From CAWGAJ01 sp963820545 (GTDB lineage Bacteria; Planctomycetota; Planctomycetia; Pirellulales; Thermoguttaceae), in the NCBI GenBank assembly GCA_963820545.1, contig CAWGAJ010000002.1, positions 186,001 through 250,000 of the forward strand: a stretch of 64,000 nucleotides of DNA. The letters are read 5' to 3'. Every line of letters begins with the position of its first letter. Positions within the stretch are counted from its first letter, which is position 1. The notes below the pieces were generated by a model. That model had not been told where the DNA came from and searched no databases. It saw only the letters and a list, made by a program, of their open reading frames with translations. The position numbers and the translations under genes are program-made. Below, in pieces: positions 36,560-45,379 of this stretch.

Positions 36560-37855
36560 CTATTTCCCCCTTTGCCGGGCGTAAAACAATAGGCCAGCAA
36601 GAGCGGATGCCAACAAGAACAATGTGTCCGGTTCGGGCGCCACGGTCAGTATCAGGTCGTTGCCTGACTTGGACATGGATGCCAGCAACCCACCGACAGT
36701 GCCGGAGAGATTAGCGCCTAGGTTGCCGGAAATTTTTCCCGCGTCGATCAGCGTGTAAGTTCCCGCACCAAATCCGTCGAGCGCGGTAAAGTTGAAATCG
36801 GAAAACTGCTGGCCGTTGAGGAACAGAGTATAAGCGGCCACAACACCGGTGATGGAGATCTTGTCACTGGCTGCGGTGGTGGCCAGATCAAAGTCGAGCA
36901 CTGCACCGGAGTTTAACGTCAGATTGCCCGCAAAAAATGTGAGCGTGCCTATACCGTCACCAGGCTTGATATGGCTTCCGGCGTCGGCAACAATACTGCC
37001 CTTTACGGTTCCAGCGCCTTCGAGAGTTTGCACACTGCCGAGGCTCAGTCCACTCGTTATGGTGAAACTGAAGGTGGCGCCACTTTGCACATCAATGAGC
37101 GAGGAAGAGCCTATTGATCCTGTATCGTGTAAAGCCAGCGTGCCTTGACTGATGGTGGTTATGCCGGAGTAAGTATTGGCGGCGCTAAGGGTCAGCGTGC
37201 CGGAGCCGAGTTTATTCAACCCGCCGGTGCCCGAGAGAACACGGGAAAGCGTAACGGCACAGCCCGCGGTATCGACATTCGCATTGCCACCGTTCCCGGT
37301 CAGTGTCATGGGCAGTGAAGAAGTGAATGTGCCACTGGCTTGCAGCGTTCCCCCGCCGAAATTAAACGTCGCCGTGCCGGAACCTTTAGTGATTGAGCTT
37401 GTAATAAGCATTCCACCGTTAAGGTTGTAAGTTCCGATGGAGCCGGGATTATAGCCAAGACAAAGAACATCATTGATTGAATTTGTGCCGCCGGTCTGTG
37501 TGATTGTTCCCGTGCCGGAGTAGCCAACATACTCATTATATTCAGCGGACAAACTGCCGCCGGTTATGTCAACCGTTCCGGTATTGGTCGTGCCGAGAAA
37601 AAGGGAGTAGCAGGTTTCGCCAATTTGAGTTATTGTTGCCTTACCGCCGTTTTGAATCCAGGCGGCGTCTGAATGGGTTGGTTGGATGCCGGTCTGCCAG
37701 TTGGCGGCCGTGGACCAATCGCCGGAAGCGACGTTCCAGAAATAAGTTGCTGCCGAGGCAACAGACGAATTCAATAGCAGCATCGCTATTGCGCCCAACG
37801 TGCAAATTTTTATACGGCAGTTGAAAGAGGCGGCAAGATTTTGTCTATCCGGCAT
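36560..37855 (-). CDS. PEP-CTERM protein with autotransporter-type beta-strand repeats
   Basis: A secreted surface protein of about 431 residues. A signal peptide (ICTLGAIAMLLLNSSVASAA) is followed by FWNVASGDWSTAANWQTG, the usual opening of this protein class, and then Gly/Thr/Ser-rich strand repeats such as TGGLNKLGSGTLTLSAANTY SGITTISQGTLAL. The end PEPDTLFLLASALAGLLFYA RQRGK is a PEP-CTERM sorting signal (PEP, membrane helix, basic tail) recognised by an exosortase. The start at 37855 has a GAGG box; an ATG at 37867 is also possible. Function unknown; probably part of the extracellular matrix or surface layer. Confidence 0.88.
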   Translation of the reverse strand: MPDRQNLAASFNCRIKICTLGAIAMLLLNSSVASAATYFWNVASGDWSTAANWQTGIQPTHSDAAWIQNGGKATITQIGETCYSLFLGTTNTGTVDITGGSLSAEYNEYVGYSGTGTITQTGGTNSINDVLCLGYNPGSIGTYNLNGGMLITSSITKGSGTATFNFGGGTLQASGTFTSSLPMTLTGNGGNANVDTAGCAVTLSRVLSGTGGLNKLGSGTLTLSAANTYSGITTISQGTLALHDTGSIGSSSLIDVQSGATFSFTITSGLSLGSVQTLEGAGTVKGSIVADAGSHIKPGDGIGTLTFFAGNLTLNSGAVLDFDLATTAASDKISITGVVAAYTLFLNGQQFSDFNFTALDGFGAGTYTLIDAGKISGNLGANLSGTVGGLLASMSKSGNDLILTVAPEPDTLFLLASALAGLLFYARQRGK

Positions 37856-38616
37856 GGCGAACCTCATCAAAAAAGTTCCATATCAAGCTTGGCAAATACC
37901 GTTGGTTTTTTAATCGTTACAATCCTGTTCCCATGGTGGGCTGCGAGAACCAGGGAAATCATGTTTAAAACAATCTTTTGATCTTGGGATCAGGCAAACA
38001 TCTCGCGAAGATGCAAAGGCGCAAAGAAAGAGCGGATAATTTCCGTGCTCTTTGTGCCTTGGCGTCTTGGCGAGAGAGGATTGTCGGACTGTGACAATGG
38101 ATTACGAAAAACTTTGAAGCGGCTTGTGTGTTACAACGGCTTCATTGCCTTTCGTGTTAGGCACAACAAAAAACACGCTGCCTTGCATACCAGAAGATTT
38201 GCAAATACCCGAGGTTCGCCCCTTTTAGGAGCTAATTCCTTTTAGGCAACCGTCCTGATTCTAAAATAGGGTTATTGATTTGTCAACTTTTTTACTGAAG
38301 ATTTTATATCAAAATCAAGGTGGGTATAATAGACACCCTAGGGAAGGAGGCGTGTTTTATAGCCTCGGCATGTATGAAAAACGTTTTTCCCCATCGAAAA
38401 ATGGACCCGTCTCCGTTCAGCGTAAAAAAATTGTGTTCCCACGGAGGACTGCGGGAACAAGATAAACTACAAGGCGGAGCCGTTCAATTCAGCGCGTTCA
38501 CACGCCGGAACGTGTTAACGAAAATTATGTCTATAGCCCTTGTAAAGTCGATTGTAGTTCGATTAAACTTAATTGTTTTGGTATCAATCATGGGCGATTT
38601 ATTCTAGGAAACCATC
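37856..38616. other. Long intergenic region with imperfect inverted repeat
   Basis: No gene supported in about 750 bases. At 38001-38076 the words TCTCGCGAAGATGCAAAGGC (left) and GCCTTGGCGTCTTGGCGAGA (right) form an imperfect inverted repeat of about 30 bases per arm, of a type widely dispersed in bacterial intergenic DNA. The remainder is AT-rich leader sequence ahead of rplU, with AGGAAA shortly before the start codon. A long T/A-rich part at 38270-38330 could hold promoters for rplU; none is clear. Confidence 0.6.
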
Positions 38617-38931
38617 ATGTATGCGATTATTTCGGACGGCGGACGTCAATATAAAGTAGAAGAAGGCCAAGTGCTGGACCTCGATCTGCGCGACGCCTCG
38701 ATTGGCGATGCAGTGAAATTCGAGCGGGTTTTGGCCATTCGCGACAACGAGGGCCTGAAGGTGGGCCGGCCGGTGCTGAAAAAAGCCACTGTCAGCGGCG
38801 AAATCGTGGGCGTATCGCAAGGCCCGAAATTAGTGGTGCAAAAATTCCGCCGCCGCAAAAACTCCCGCCGCAAGACCGGCCACCGGCAACTTTACACCCG
38901 GGTGAAAATCACCGGCATCACCAGCGGCTAG
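38617..38931 (+). CDS. rplU: 50S ribosomal protein bL21
   Basis: Intact 104-residue protein. MYAIISDGGRQYKVEEGQVL is diagnostic, and the end KFRRRKNSRRKTGHRQLYTR VKITGI is the conserved 23S contact. In most bacteria rpmA (bL27) follows directly; it is absent here and the next gene is a Fur homologue. No frame change. Confidence 0.96.
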   Translation: MYAIISDGGRQYKVEEGQVLDLDLRDASIGDAVKFERVLAIRDNEGLKVGRPVLKKATVSGEIVGVSQGPKLVVQKFRRRKNSRRKTGHRQLYTRVKITGITSG

Positions 38932-39169
38932 CAGATTTCAAACTCTCTTTTTCGCAAGATGTTATAAATGCTAGCAGACGCGCTTTTTTAAAATTGAACG
39001 CATCTGATTGGACACAAGTGCCGGAGATAAACGGCTGCATGCTGGTGTCAATAATGCCGTAAGTTCCTATTTCACAAGGCATTTTGGCAATAGATTATTT
39101 AAAATAACGCGGGCCCTTGACTTACTCCCGCAATTAGTAATAATTCCTAGTAGCAATAAGACGAGCACC

Positions 39170-39574
39170 ATGACCCTCAATAAATTTCCCCGAAACACCA
39201 GGCAGCGCCAAGTAATTCTGGAGGAACTCCAGAAGATGAGGACACACCCTACAGCGAGTAGACTGTACGTTGTTGTACGGCGGCGGATGCCCAAGATCAG
39301 TCTGGGAACCGTGTACCGCAACCTGGAACTGCTCAGCCGCAAGGGTCTTATTCAGAAAATTAAATTTAGCAGCGGCGAAGCCCGCTATGACGGCTCAATA
39401 GAAAATCATGATCATTTGCGATGTATTTGCTGTGGGAGGCTCGACGATGCCCCCGGCCCCCCTCTGGCACTTTACCCCAGCAGGAAGCATAGTCGAGGTG
39501 GTTATAAAATAACCGGGCATCAACTAGAATTTTTGGGTATTTGTCCGCAGTGTCGGCGCGGCCAAGATAAATGA
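39170..39574 (+). CDS. Fur/PerR-family metalloregulator
   Basis: 134-residue Fur-family repressor. The winged helix is TRQRQVILEELQKMRTHPTA to KISLGTVYRNLELLSRKGLI. The metal region contains HDHLRCICCGRL and the structural zinc pair near the end (CPQC). The segment between (DDAPGPPLALYPSRKH) matches the family poorly and may hide compensating indels. Proximity to ferritin and peroxiredoxin genes suggests a peroxide- or iron-responsive role (PerR-like); which of the two cannot be decided from sequence. The start at 39170 excludes an upstream extension with no family similarity. Confidence 0.82.
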   Translation: MTLNKFPRNTRQRQVILEELQKMRTHPTASRLYVVVRRRMPKISLGTVYRNLELLSRKGLIQKIKFSSGEARYDGSIENHDHLRCICCGRLDDAPGPPLALYPSRKHSRGGYKITGHQLEFLGICPQCRRGQDK

Positions 39575-39620
39575 AAAAAATAACTGAAAAGATTGCCTGA
39601 TCCGCCGCCCTGGTTTGGGG

Positions 39621-39707
39621 CGTTAACTAAAAGAGAACTGGCTCCCAAAGACGTAAACTAACAAATGAATGGGTTGCTCCCGGGAGCCAGTTCTCATTTT
39701 GTTAACG
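39621..39707. repeat. Long inverted repeat between fur and ferritin genes
   Basis: Left arm 39621-39646 (CGTTAAC...GAGAACTGGCTCCC) and right arm 39682-39707 (GGGAGCCAGTTCTC...GTTAACG) are 26 bases each with two mismatches, and the inner 14 bases pair perfectly. The 35-base loop holds AACTAACAAATGAATGG. It begins 47 bases after the fur stop and ends 65 bases before the ferritin ATG. Candidates are a terminator, a leader element of the ferritin message or a small non-autonomous mobile palindrome. Confidence 0.8.
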
Positions 39708-39771
39708 GCAGTATATAGTTTACCATATATCCGAGGGAAGCAAAAGACCTTTTTTCAAAAGGAGAGTGTTT

Positions 39772-40287
39772 ATGTTGGGTACGAAAGTCCAGGAAGCCTT
39801 AAACAAACAGATCAATGCCGAGTTGTTTTCGGAATATCTTTATTTATCGATGTCGGCATATTTCGAAACGCAAAGTTTCAAGGGGATGGCCCAATGGATG
39901 CGCGTCCAGGCCGGCGAGGAACACACGCACGCCATGAAATTTTTCGATTTTCTCAACGATCGCGACGGCCGCGTGACCCTCTCCCAGATCGAGGCCCCTA
40001 AGAACGAGTGGAAATCGCCGCTCGACGTCTTCGAGGAAGCACTTAGGCACGAGCAGAAAGTAACCGGCTTGATCAACGATCTCTCGAATCTGGCCTTGGC
40101 CGAAAAAGATCATGCCGCCCACGATTTCCTGGAATGGTTCGTAAACGAACAAGTCGAGGAAGAGGCCAATGCGCGGACGATCGTCGATCAGCTTAAGCTG
40201 GTGGGCGATAACGGTACGGGGCTGTACATGATCGATCAGCAACTCGGCCAACGCACCGCCGCCCCCGCTCCGGCCGGGGCGCAATAG
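39772..40287 (+). CDS. Ferritin (non-haem, FtnA type)
   Basis: 171-residue iron-storage protein. Ferroxidase ligands of the A-site are visible: Glu17 (INAELFSEYLYLSM), Glu50 and His53 (AGEEHTHAMKFFDF). The second glutamates are in EEALRHEQKVT and NEQVEEEANA. It starts at the ATG at 39772 after an AAAAGGAG box; an upstream in-frame codon is weaker. It would oxidise and store Fe(II), limiting Fenton chemistry. Intact. Confidence 0.94.
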   Translation: MLGTKVQEALNKQINAELFSEYLYLSMSAYFETQSFKGMAQWMRVQAGEEHTHAMKFFDFLNDRDGRVTLSQIEAPKNEWKSPLDVFEEALRHEQKVTGLINDLSNLALAEKDHAAHDFLEWFVNEQVEEEANARTIVDQLKLVGDNGTGLYMIDQQLGQRTAAPAPAGAQ

Positions 40288-40455
40288 AAACATGAATAAT
40301 TGCAAATTGAAAAATGCAAAATGCAAATTTCAAATTGCAGATCTCTGCAGACCGTTTTAACAACAATTATTTAGCGGCATGAATAATGCTGAAATGATAA
40401 ACGTTTTTCCTTTCCACAAGAAATTATCTCGAATCTCATAGGAGTATTACAGTCA

Positions 40456-41049
40456 ATGTGTACTTTGGTAACCAAGGCGGCCCCCGATTTTACCGCCACC
40501 GCCGTGATGCCGGACAACTCGTTCGCCGAATTGAAACTTTCCGGCTATCGCGGCAAGTACGTGGTGCTGTTTTTCTATCCCCTGGATTTTACCTTTGTTT
40601 GCCCCTCGGAGATCATCGCCTTCGACGCCGCACTGGAAAAATTTCAAAAGCGAAACGCCGCGGTAATCGGCGTCAGCGTGGATTCGCATTTTACCCACCT
40701 GGCCTGGAAAAACACGCCGCGAAACAAAGGCGGCATCGGAGCGGTTCGCTATCCGATGGTGGCCGACCTCAGTAAGAGCATCGCCCGGGATTATGGCGTG
40801 CTGTTGGAGAGCGGAGTGGCCTTGCGCGGATTATTTTTAATCGATAAAGAGGGCATCGTGCGCCATGCCTTGATCAACGATCTGCCCATCGGCCGCAGCG
40901 TGGATGAAGCCCTGCGCATCCTCGACGCCTGGCAGTTCCACGAAAAGCACGGCGACGTCTGTCCGGCCAATTGGCGCCAGGGCGAGGAAGCCATGAAACC
41001 CACCGCCGAAGGCGTGGCTGAGTATCTCGCAAAACATGCAAATAGCTGA
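40456..41049 (+). CDS. Typical 2-Cys peroxiredoxin (AhpC/TSA)
   Basis: 197-residue thiol peroxidase. The peroxidatic Cys49 is in FYPLDFTFVCPSEI and the resolving Cys169 in HGDVCPANWRQG, so it is a typical 2-Cys enzyme of the Prx1/AhpC class. SVDSHFTHLAWKNTPRNKGG is the conserved loop. No AhpF or thioredoxin reductase gene is in the window. It follows the ferritin gene and is probably part of the same oxidative stress response. Confidence 0.95.
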   Translation: MCTLVTKAAPDFTATAVMPDNSFAELKLSGYRGKYVVLFFYPLDFTFVCPSEIIAFDAALEKFQKRNAAVIGVSVDSHFTHLAWKNTPRNKGGIGAVRYPMVADLSKSIARDYGVLLESGVALRGLFLIDKEGIVRHALINDLPIGRSVDEALRILDAWQFHEKHGDVCPANWRQGEEAMKPTAEGVAEYLAKHANS

Positions 41050-41070
41050 GCGTGGCAAAAACTAATTCTC

Positions 41071-41100
41071 CTGGTTCCCACGCTCCGGCGCGGGAACCAG
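41071..41100. repeat. REP-like palindrome
   Basis: CTGGTTCCCACGC pairs with the complementary GCGGGAACCAG half across CTCCGG. It closely resembles the element at 1281-1306 (shared TTCCCACGCTCCGGCG). Located 22 bases after the peroxiredoxin stop codon, where it may also attenuate transcription. Confidence 0.7.
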
Positions 41101-41133
41101 TTTTAATCTGTGAACTATAACTAATTCCCATTC

Positions 41134-42459
41134 ATGTTCGCCATTGTGGCAAATATCGCATCCGAAAGTTGGCTGGTGCTCGGCCAGATGGCCCCGTATC
41201 TATTGTTTGGCTTTCTGGTGGCGGGCTTTCTTTCGGTGTTTCTTGCGCCGCAGTGGATTGAGCGCCACCTGGGCCGAGGCGGTTTTGGTCCGGTGATCAA
41301 AGCGTCGCTCTTGGGCGTGCCTTTGCCATTGTGTTCTTGCGGCGTAATACCGGTCTCGGCCTCGATTCGCCGCCACGGTGCCAGCCGCGCGGCAACCATC
41401 TCTTTTCTTCTCTCCACGCCACAAACGGGCGTGGAGAGTATTGCGGTGACATACGCGCTTTTGGGGCCAATATTCGCCGTGTTTCGGCCGATCGCCGCGT
41501 TAGTCACCGGTTTGCTCGGCGGCGGATTGGTGCAATTGCTGGGCGAAGGAGACGGCGCAGATGTATCGGCTGAGGCTAATCCCACCGCTTGCACCGAGGC
41601 CTGCTGCGTCGACAAGGGCTCGCGTAACATTATTTGGCGGGCGATTAATTATGGATTCGTGACTTTGCCCCGCGACATCGGTGGCGCACTGCTGCTAGGC
41701 GTGTTGGTGGCCGGGGCGATCACGGCAATCGCGCCTAGCAATCAATGGCACGCGTATCTGGGCGGGGGAGTGGTTTCGATCCTGATTTTAATGGCCCTCG
41801 GCGTGCCGATCTATGTTTGCGCCACGGCCTCGGTGCCCATTGCCGCGGGTTTGATCCATTTAGGCGCTTCGCCCGGCGCGGCCTTGGCCTTTTTGATCGC
41901 CGGGCCGGCCACCAACGCCGCCACCATCGCCACCACATGGAAATTGCTCGGCCGGCGCACCGCCGCAATATATTTAATGACCATCGCCATAAGCGCAGTC
42001 GGCTGCGGTTTGTTTTTAGACTGGCTGTTCCGCTTTGTGCAAAGCACATTGCCGCAATTGGATCATCACGTACACCAGCATGAGGCTATGTCAGGCGGAT
42101 TTTCTACGTTTTGGGCGGTGCTACTTCTGCTGGTAATAGGGTTTTCCTACCTGCGCTTGCCGCGAAAAGAAGCCGGTATAGCAGTAGAAGGCGAGTCGGA
42201 AAGCGAAGAATCTCCTTCCGCTGCTTCGACGGCGACATTGGAGCGTCTGGAATTTACCGTCTCGGGCATGACCTGCGACCATTGTGCCCAGACCGTTACT
42301 CGGGCTCTTTGCCAATTGCCCGGTGTGCGGAGTGTGGAAGTGCGTCTAAAGGACGCTCGGGCAGTGGTCGCCGGCGAGCATCTCGATGCAGCACGCTTGG
42401 CCGCCGCAGTGAACGCTCTGGGATATGAGATGCGCTTGCACGGTTCTTCTCTTAACTGA
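41134..42459 (+). CDS. SO_0444-family Cu/Zn efflux permease with C-terminal HMA domain
   Basis: 441-residue membrane protein. The ArsP/DUF318-like permease core has PLCSCGVIPVSASIRRHGAS at residues 65-84, with the CSCG metal motif, and about ten hydrophobic helices; a small Cys cluster (TACTEACCVD, residues 151-160) lies in a loop. After a final helix near residue 325, a linker leads to a heavy-metal-associated domain with CDHC at 381-384 (FTVSGMTCDHCAQTVTRAL). Members of this family export copper or zinc. The fusion of a soluble metal-binding domain to the permease is notable. Intact. Confidence 0.87.
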   Translation: MFAIVANIASESWLVLGQMAPYLLFGFLVAGFLSVFLAPQWIERHLGRGGFGPVIKASLLGVPLPLCSCGVIPVSASIRRHGASRAATISFLLSTPQTGVESIAVTYALLGPIFAVFRPIAALVTGLLGGGLVQLLGEGDGADVSAEANPTACTEACCVDKGSRNIIWRAINYGFVTLPRDIGGALLLGVLVAGAITAIAPSNQWHAYLGGGVVSILILMALGVPIYVCATASVPIAAGLIHLGASPGAALAFLIAGPATNAATIATTWKLLGRRTAAIYLMTIAISAVGCGLFLDWLFRFVQSTLPQLDHHVHQHEAMSGGFSTFWAVLLLLVIGFSYLRLPRKEAGIAVEGESESEESPSAASTATLERLEFTVSGMTCDHCAQTVTRALCQLPGVRSVEVRLKDARAVVAGEHLDAARLAAAVNALGYEMRLHGSSLN

Positions 42460-42491
42460 ACCGTGGTTATAATGTCGGATATAGGCAAACC

Positions 42492-43697
42492 ATGAGCACA
42501 AAACTTCGCGAGAACGTCTACTGGGTGGGTTATGTTGATTGGACAATGCGCGATTTTCATAGTTATGATACCACCAGCGGCACCACTTACAACGCCTATT
42601 TGATCGCCGACGAAAAGACCGCGCTGATCGACACGATAAAAGCGCCTTATGCCGGCGAATTGCTGCGAAAAGTTTCGGCCTTGTGCCATCCGGAGTCGCT
42701 GGATTACGTGGTCTGCAACCACGCCGAACTGGATCACAGCGGCGCATTGCCCGAGGTAATGGGCGTCGTGCCCAACGCCACCCTGGTGTGCGATAAAAAA
42801 TGCGCGGAGATCCTCGCCGAACATTTCGATGTTTCCCGCTGGAAAACTCAGGTCGTGGGCACGGGCGACGAGATCTCGCTGGGGCGAAGAACGTTAAGGT
42901 TCGTGGAAACACCCATGGTCCACTGGCCCGAGTCGATGTTCACTTACCTGATGGAGGAAAAACTGCTCTTCTCCATGGACGCCTTTGGCCAGCACTATGC
43001 CAGCGCGGAACGCTTCGACGACCAGTCGCCACATGGCACAATCATGGAAGAAGCCAAGACCTATTATGCCAACATCTTCATGCCTTATGGCAAGTCGGTC
43101 AAAGCCTGCCTGGAGCGCATTGCGGATTTGCCCATCGAAATGATCGCTCCCAGCCACGGCGTGATCTGGCGGCGAGACGTGGACAAAATCTTAAGCGCCT
43201 ATCGCCGCTGGATGGATTGCCCGCCCACACCCAAGGTGTTGGTAATCTACGATTCCATGTGGGAAAGCACCGCGGCGATGGCCGAAGCAATCATCGAAGG
43301 GGCGAGCCAGCCCGGCGTGCAAACAAAACTGATTCATATCCGTCGCACAAGTCTTACCCGCTTGGCAGCCGAGCTGTTGGACGCGGCTGCGGTGGCCTTT
43401 GGCACCTCGACGCTCAATAATAACATGATGCCCATGGCCGCGGCCGCACTCTGCTATTTGGAAGGACTCCGCCCGCGCAATAAATGCGCTTTTGCCTTTG
43501 GCTCTTACGGCTGGGGCAAAGGCTCGATTGAAGAAGTGGATGAGCGACTGCGGACCATTGGCTGGGAAATTCTCTGCGAGCCCGTCCGGGCGAAATACCG
43601 GCCCACGGCGGCAATTCTCGACCAGTGCCGTCAGGCCGGCAAACTCCTGGCCGAAAAGGCCCTGAGCCTGACCGCCACGCACCCACCTCACTATTGA
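42492..43697 (+). CDS. Flavodiiron protein (A-type flavoprotein, FprA/ROO)
   Basis: 401 residues, intact. The diiron lactamase-like domain has His77, Glu79, Asp81 and His82 (NHAELDH), His144 (PMVHWPESM), Asp163 (SMDAFGQHY) and His222 (APSHGVIW); the flavodoxin domain begins near 247 (KVLVIYDSMWESTAAMAEAI). The enzyme reduces O2 to water or NO to N2O in anaerobes and microaerophiles. It lies 32 bases after the permease gene and could be co-transcribed. No rubredoxin gene is nearby. Together with the peroxiredoxin and ferritin it points to an oxygen-sensitive lifestyle. Confidence 0.93.
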   Translation: MSTKLRENVYWVGYVDWTMRDFHSYDTTSGTTYNAYLIADEKTALIDTIKAPYAGELLRKVSALCHPESLDYVVCNHAELDHSGALPEVMGVVPNATLVCDKKCAEILAEHFDVSRWKTQVVGTGDEISLGRRTLRFVETPMVHWPESMFTYLMEEKLLFSMDAFGQHYASAERFDDQSPHGTIMEEAKTYYANIFMPYGKSVKACLERIADLPIEMIAPSHGVIWRRDVDKILSAYRRWMDCPPTPKVLVIYDSMWESTAAMAEAIIEGASQPGVQTKLIHIRRTSLTRLAAELLDAAAVAFGTSTLNNNMMPMAAAALCYLEGLRPRNKCAFAFGSYGWGKGSIEEVDERLRTIGWEILCEPVRAKYRPTAAILDQCRQAGKLLAEKALSLTATHPPHY

Positions 43698-43786
43698 CAA
43701 CGCAGATATTGTGAGTCAATTCTTGCGTATCTTTTTGTTTACTTGAGTTTATAGCTTTCATCCACTTCGTGATCATTTACGGAGTT

Positions 43787-45013
43787 TTACTTTTGTGCAT
43801 CGGTATTACCTTCGTTTAATCGACTTGGCAGTAGTTGAGTTAAAATTGCTCCATTTGCCTCAATCTTTTTGCCAACTCGCCGGATTAATTTCATATCCAC
43901 CAATTCATTCAGATCGCGGGTAAGAGTCTTAAATGTTTTTTTGGCGTAAAGTTCCGCGATTTCGGGTGTAAGTCGTCTTACTTGGGAAGGCAAAACCCTG
44001 CATGGATCTGCCTTAGGCAATTCTAACGCCAGTAATCTGCGTCGCTCAACTGCTTCTCCTTTCTGTCCCCGAAACTTTCGATAAACATAGTCACGCCATG
44101 CAACCTCCCATTGGTACATCCGTATCTGTTTAATTTGCTCGTCCAGGGCATCGCGAAGTCCGCGAATTGCATAACCGAGGAACTGGATCGGACCTTCAGG
44201 CGATTTGCTTGCTAAATTGAGTTGCCGGTAATATTCGGTTCGCGTTTGATTGTAAAAGTTACTAAGTAAGTGAGCCACAATCGAAGGCGTTCTACCTGAC
44301 AAGAGGATTTGAAATTCTACGAGCCGGGCTGTTCGGCCATTTCCGTCTGCAAAAGGATGAATCCAGGCGATATACAGATGGGCCATAATAGCCCTTATTA
44401 CTGCGAATCCAATTGATATTTCTATCTCAGGAGGTTTTATCTCATTGTTGAGCCATTGACATAATTGTTCGATCAAGAACTCGCATTCTTTCCATAAGAC
44501 ACCCCTGTAATTGGCTACTCCTACGGAATGTTGACGGAATTCACCAGGAAAAGTCTTATCCTCCAATGGCAAGTTCTTTAATACTCTGCGATTAAATGTT
44601 TTGATTCGTGCTACCGTTAATTGAGTATCTTTGCCACTTAAAACTTCTTTTCCGATGGCATTACAAGTCCGCACAATGTTGTCGATTTCTTTTCCAAGAT
44701 ACTCTTTAGATTCAGGTAGTGATGTTTTTTTTACAATTCGATCATGTACCTGATCTTCTGATAATGTATTGCCTTCAATAGCTGTAGTAGCATGAACCCC
44801 TTTTGCTAAATAAAGCATGTGAAGATCCCCAGCAACTTCTGGGGGCAAAAGTGCATTAGCTACATGTTCAATTTTTGACTGAATAGCTCCCAAGTCCATC
44901 CAAAGACGATATGGAGCTCGCTTTAGATCAAGGCTGAAGGTTATCCATGGATGAGTCTTTTTGTATGTCCGTTCCGATGTCCTTTTTGTTGTCTCTATTT
45001 GTGTCCCTCCCAT
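43787..45013 (-). CDS. Fic-domain AMP-transferase-like protein
   Basis: 408 residues. The Fic motif HPFADGNGRTAR at 219-230 provides the catalytic His219 and the nucleotide-binding loop. An inhibitory-helix motif TTAIEGN lies at residues 76-82 ([S/T]xxxE[G/N]), N-terminal to the core, as in class II Fic proteins that self-inhibit. The C-terminal 100 residues look like a winged helix (LNELVDMKLIRRVGKKIEA). The gene is noticeably more AT-rich than its neighbours and is flanked by AT-rich DNA, suggesting acquisition. Target unknown; many such proteins AMPylate other proteins or act as toxins. Confidence 0.9.
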   Translation of the reverse strand: MGGTQIETTKRTSERTYKKTHPWITFSLDLKRAPYRLWMDLGAIQSKIEHVANALLPPEVAGDLHMLYLAKGVHATTAIEGNTLSEDQVHDRIVKKTSLPESKEYLGKEIDNIVRTCNAIGKEVLSGKDTQLTVARIKTFNRRVLKNLPLEDKTFPGEFRQHSVGVANYRGVLWKECEFLIEQLCQWLNNEIKPPEIEISIGFAVIRAIMAHLYIAWIHPFADGNGRTARLVEFQILLSGRTPSIVAHLLSNFYNQTRTEYYRQLNLASKSPEGPIQFLGYAIRGLRDALDEQIKQIRMYQWEVAWRDYVYRKFRGQKGEAVERRRLLALELPKADPCRVLPSQVRRLTPEIAELYAKKTFKTLTRDLNELVDMKLIRRVGKKIEANGAILTQLLPSRLNEGNTDAQK

Positions 45014-45379
45014 GTTTATATCTCCCCGCTATAAGTATTAACATAACTTGTTTAATAATAACTACTTGAGATATATAATTGATCTAAAACAGAATCTATT
45101 ATTGAAATTCTAGCATTCATATCATGTCTGGTCAAATGTAAATAAATACCGTATATAATGTCCATATCAATAACCCCATAGAACTGTCAAGAGCCCTTAA
45201 CAGAATTAAGGGCTGGTTATATACCACCAACAAGTATCACACATTCAACATTTAACAGGCCTAGTAATTCAAATTGACCAATTAGACCTTTCCTGTCTTC
45301 CCCTTGCATCATTTGTTTACGCAGATATATTGGATGTTTCTGAATTTTTAGAAGCAAGCACCCTGTGGGGAGTGATTAC
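45014..45379. other. AT-rich intergenic region between fic and rpmB
   Basis: No gene seen. It holds the fic leader (GGGGAG box read on the minus strand just before its ATG) and the rpmB leader. A hairpin AGCCCTTAA/TTAAGGGCT lies at 45192-45200 with 45206-45214, without a T-run. On the minus strand TTGACA at about 45189-45184 could be a minus 35 box for fic, but no good minus 10 partner was found. Confidence 0.5.
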
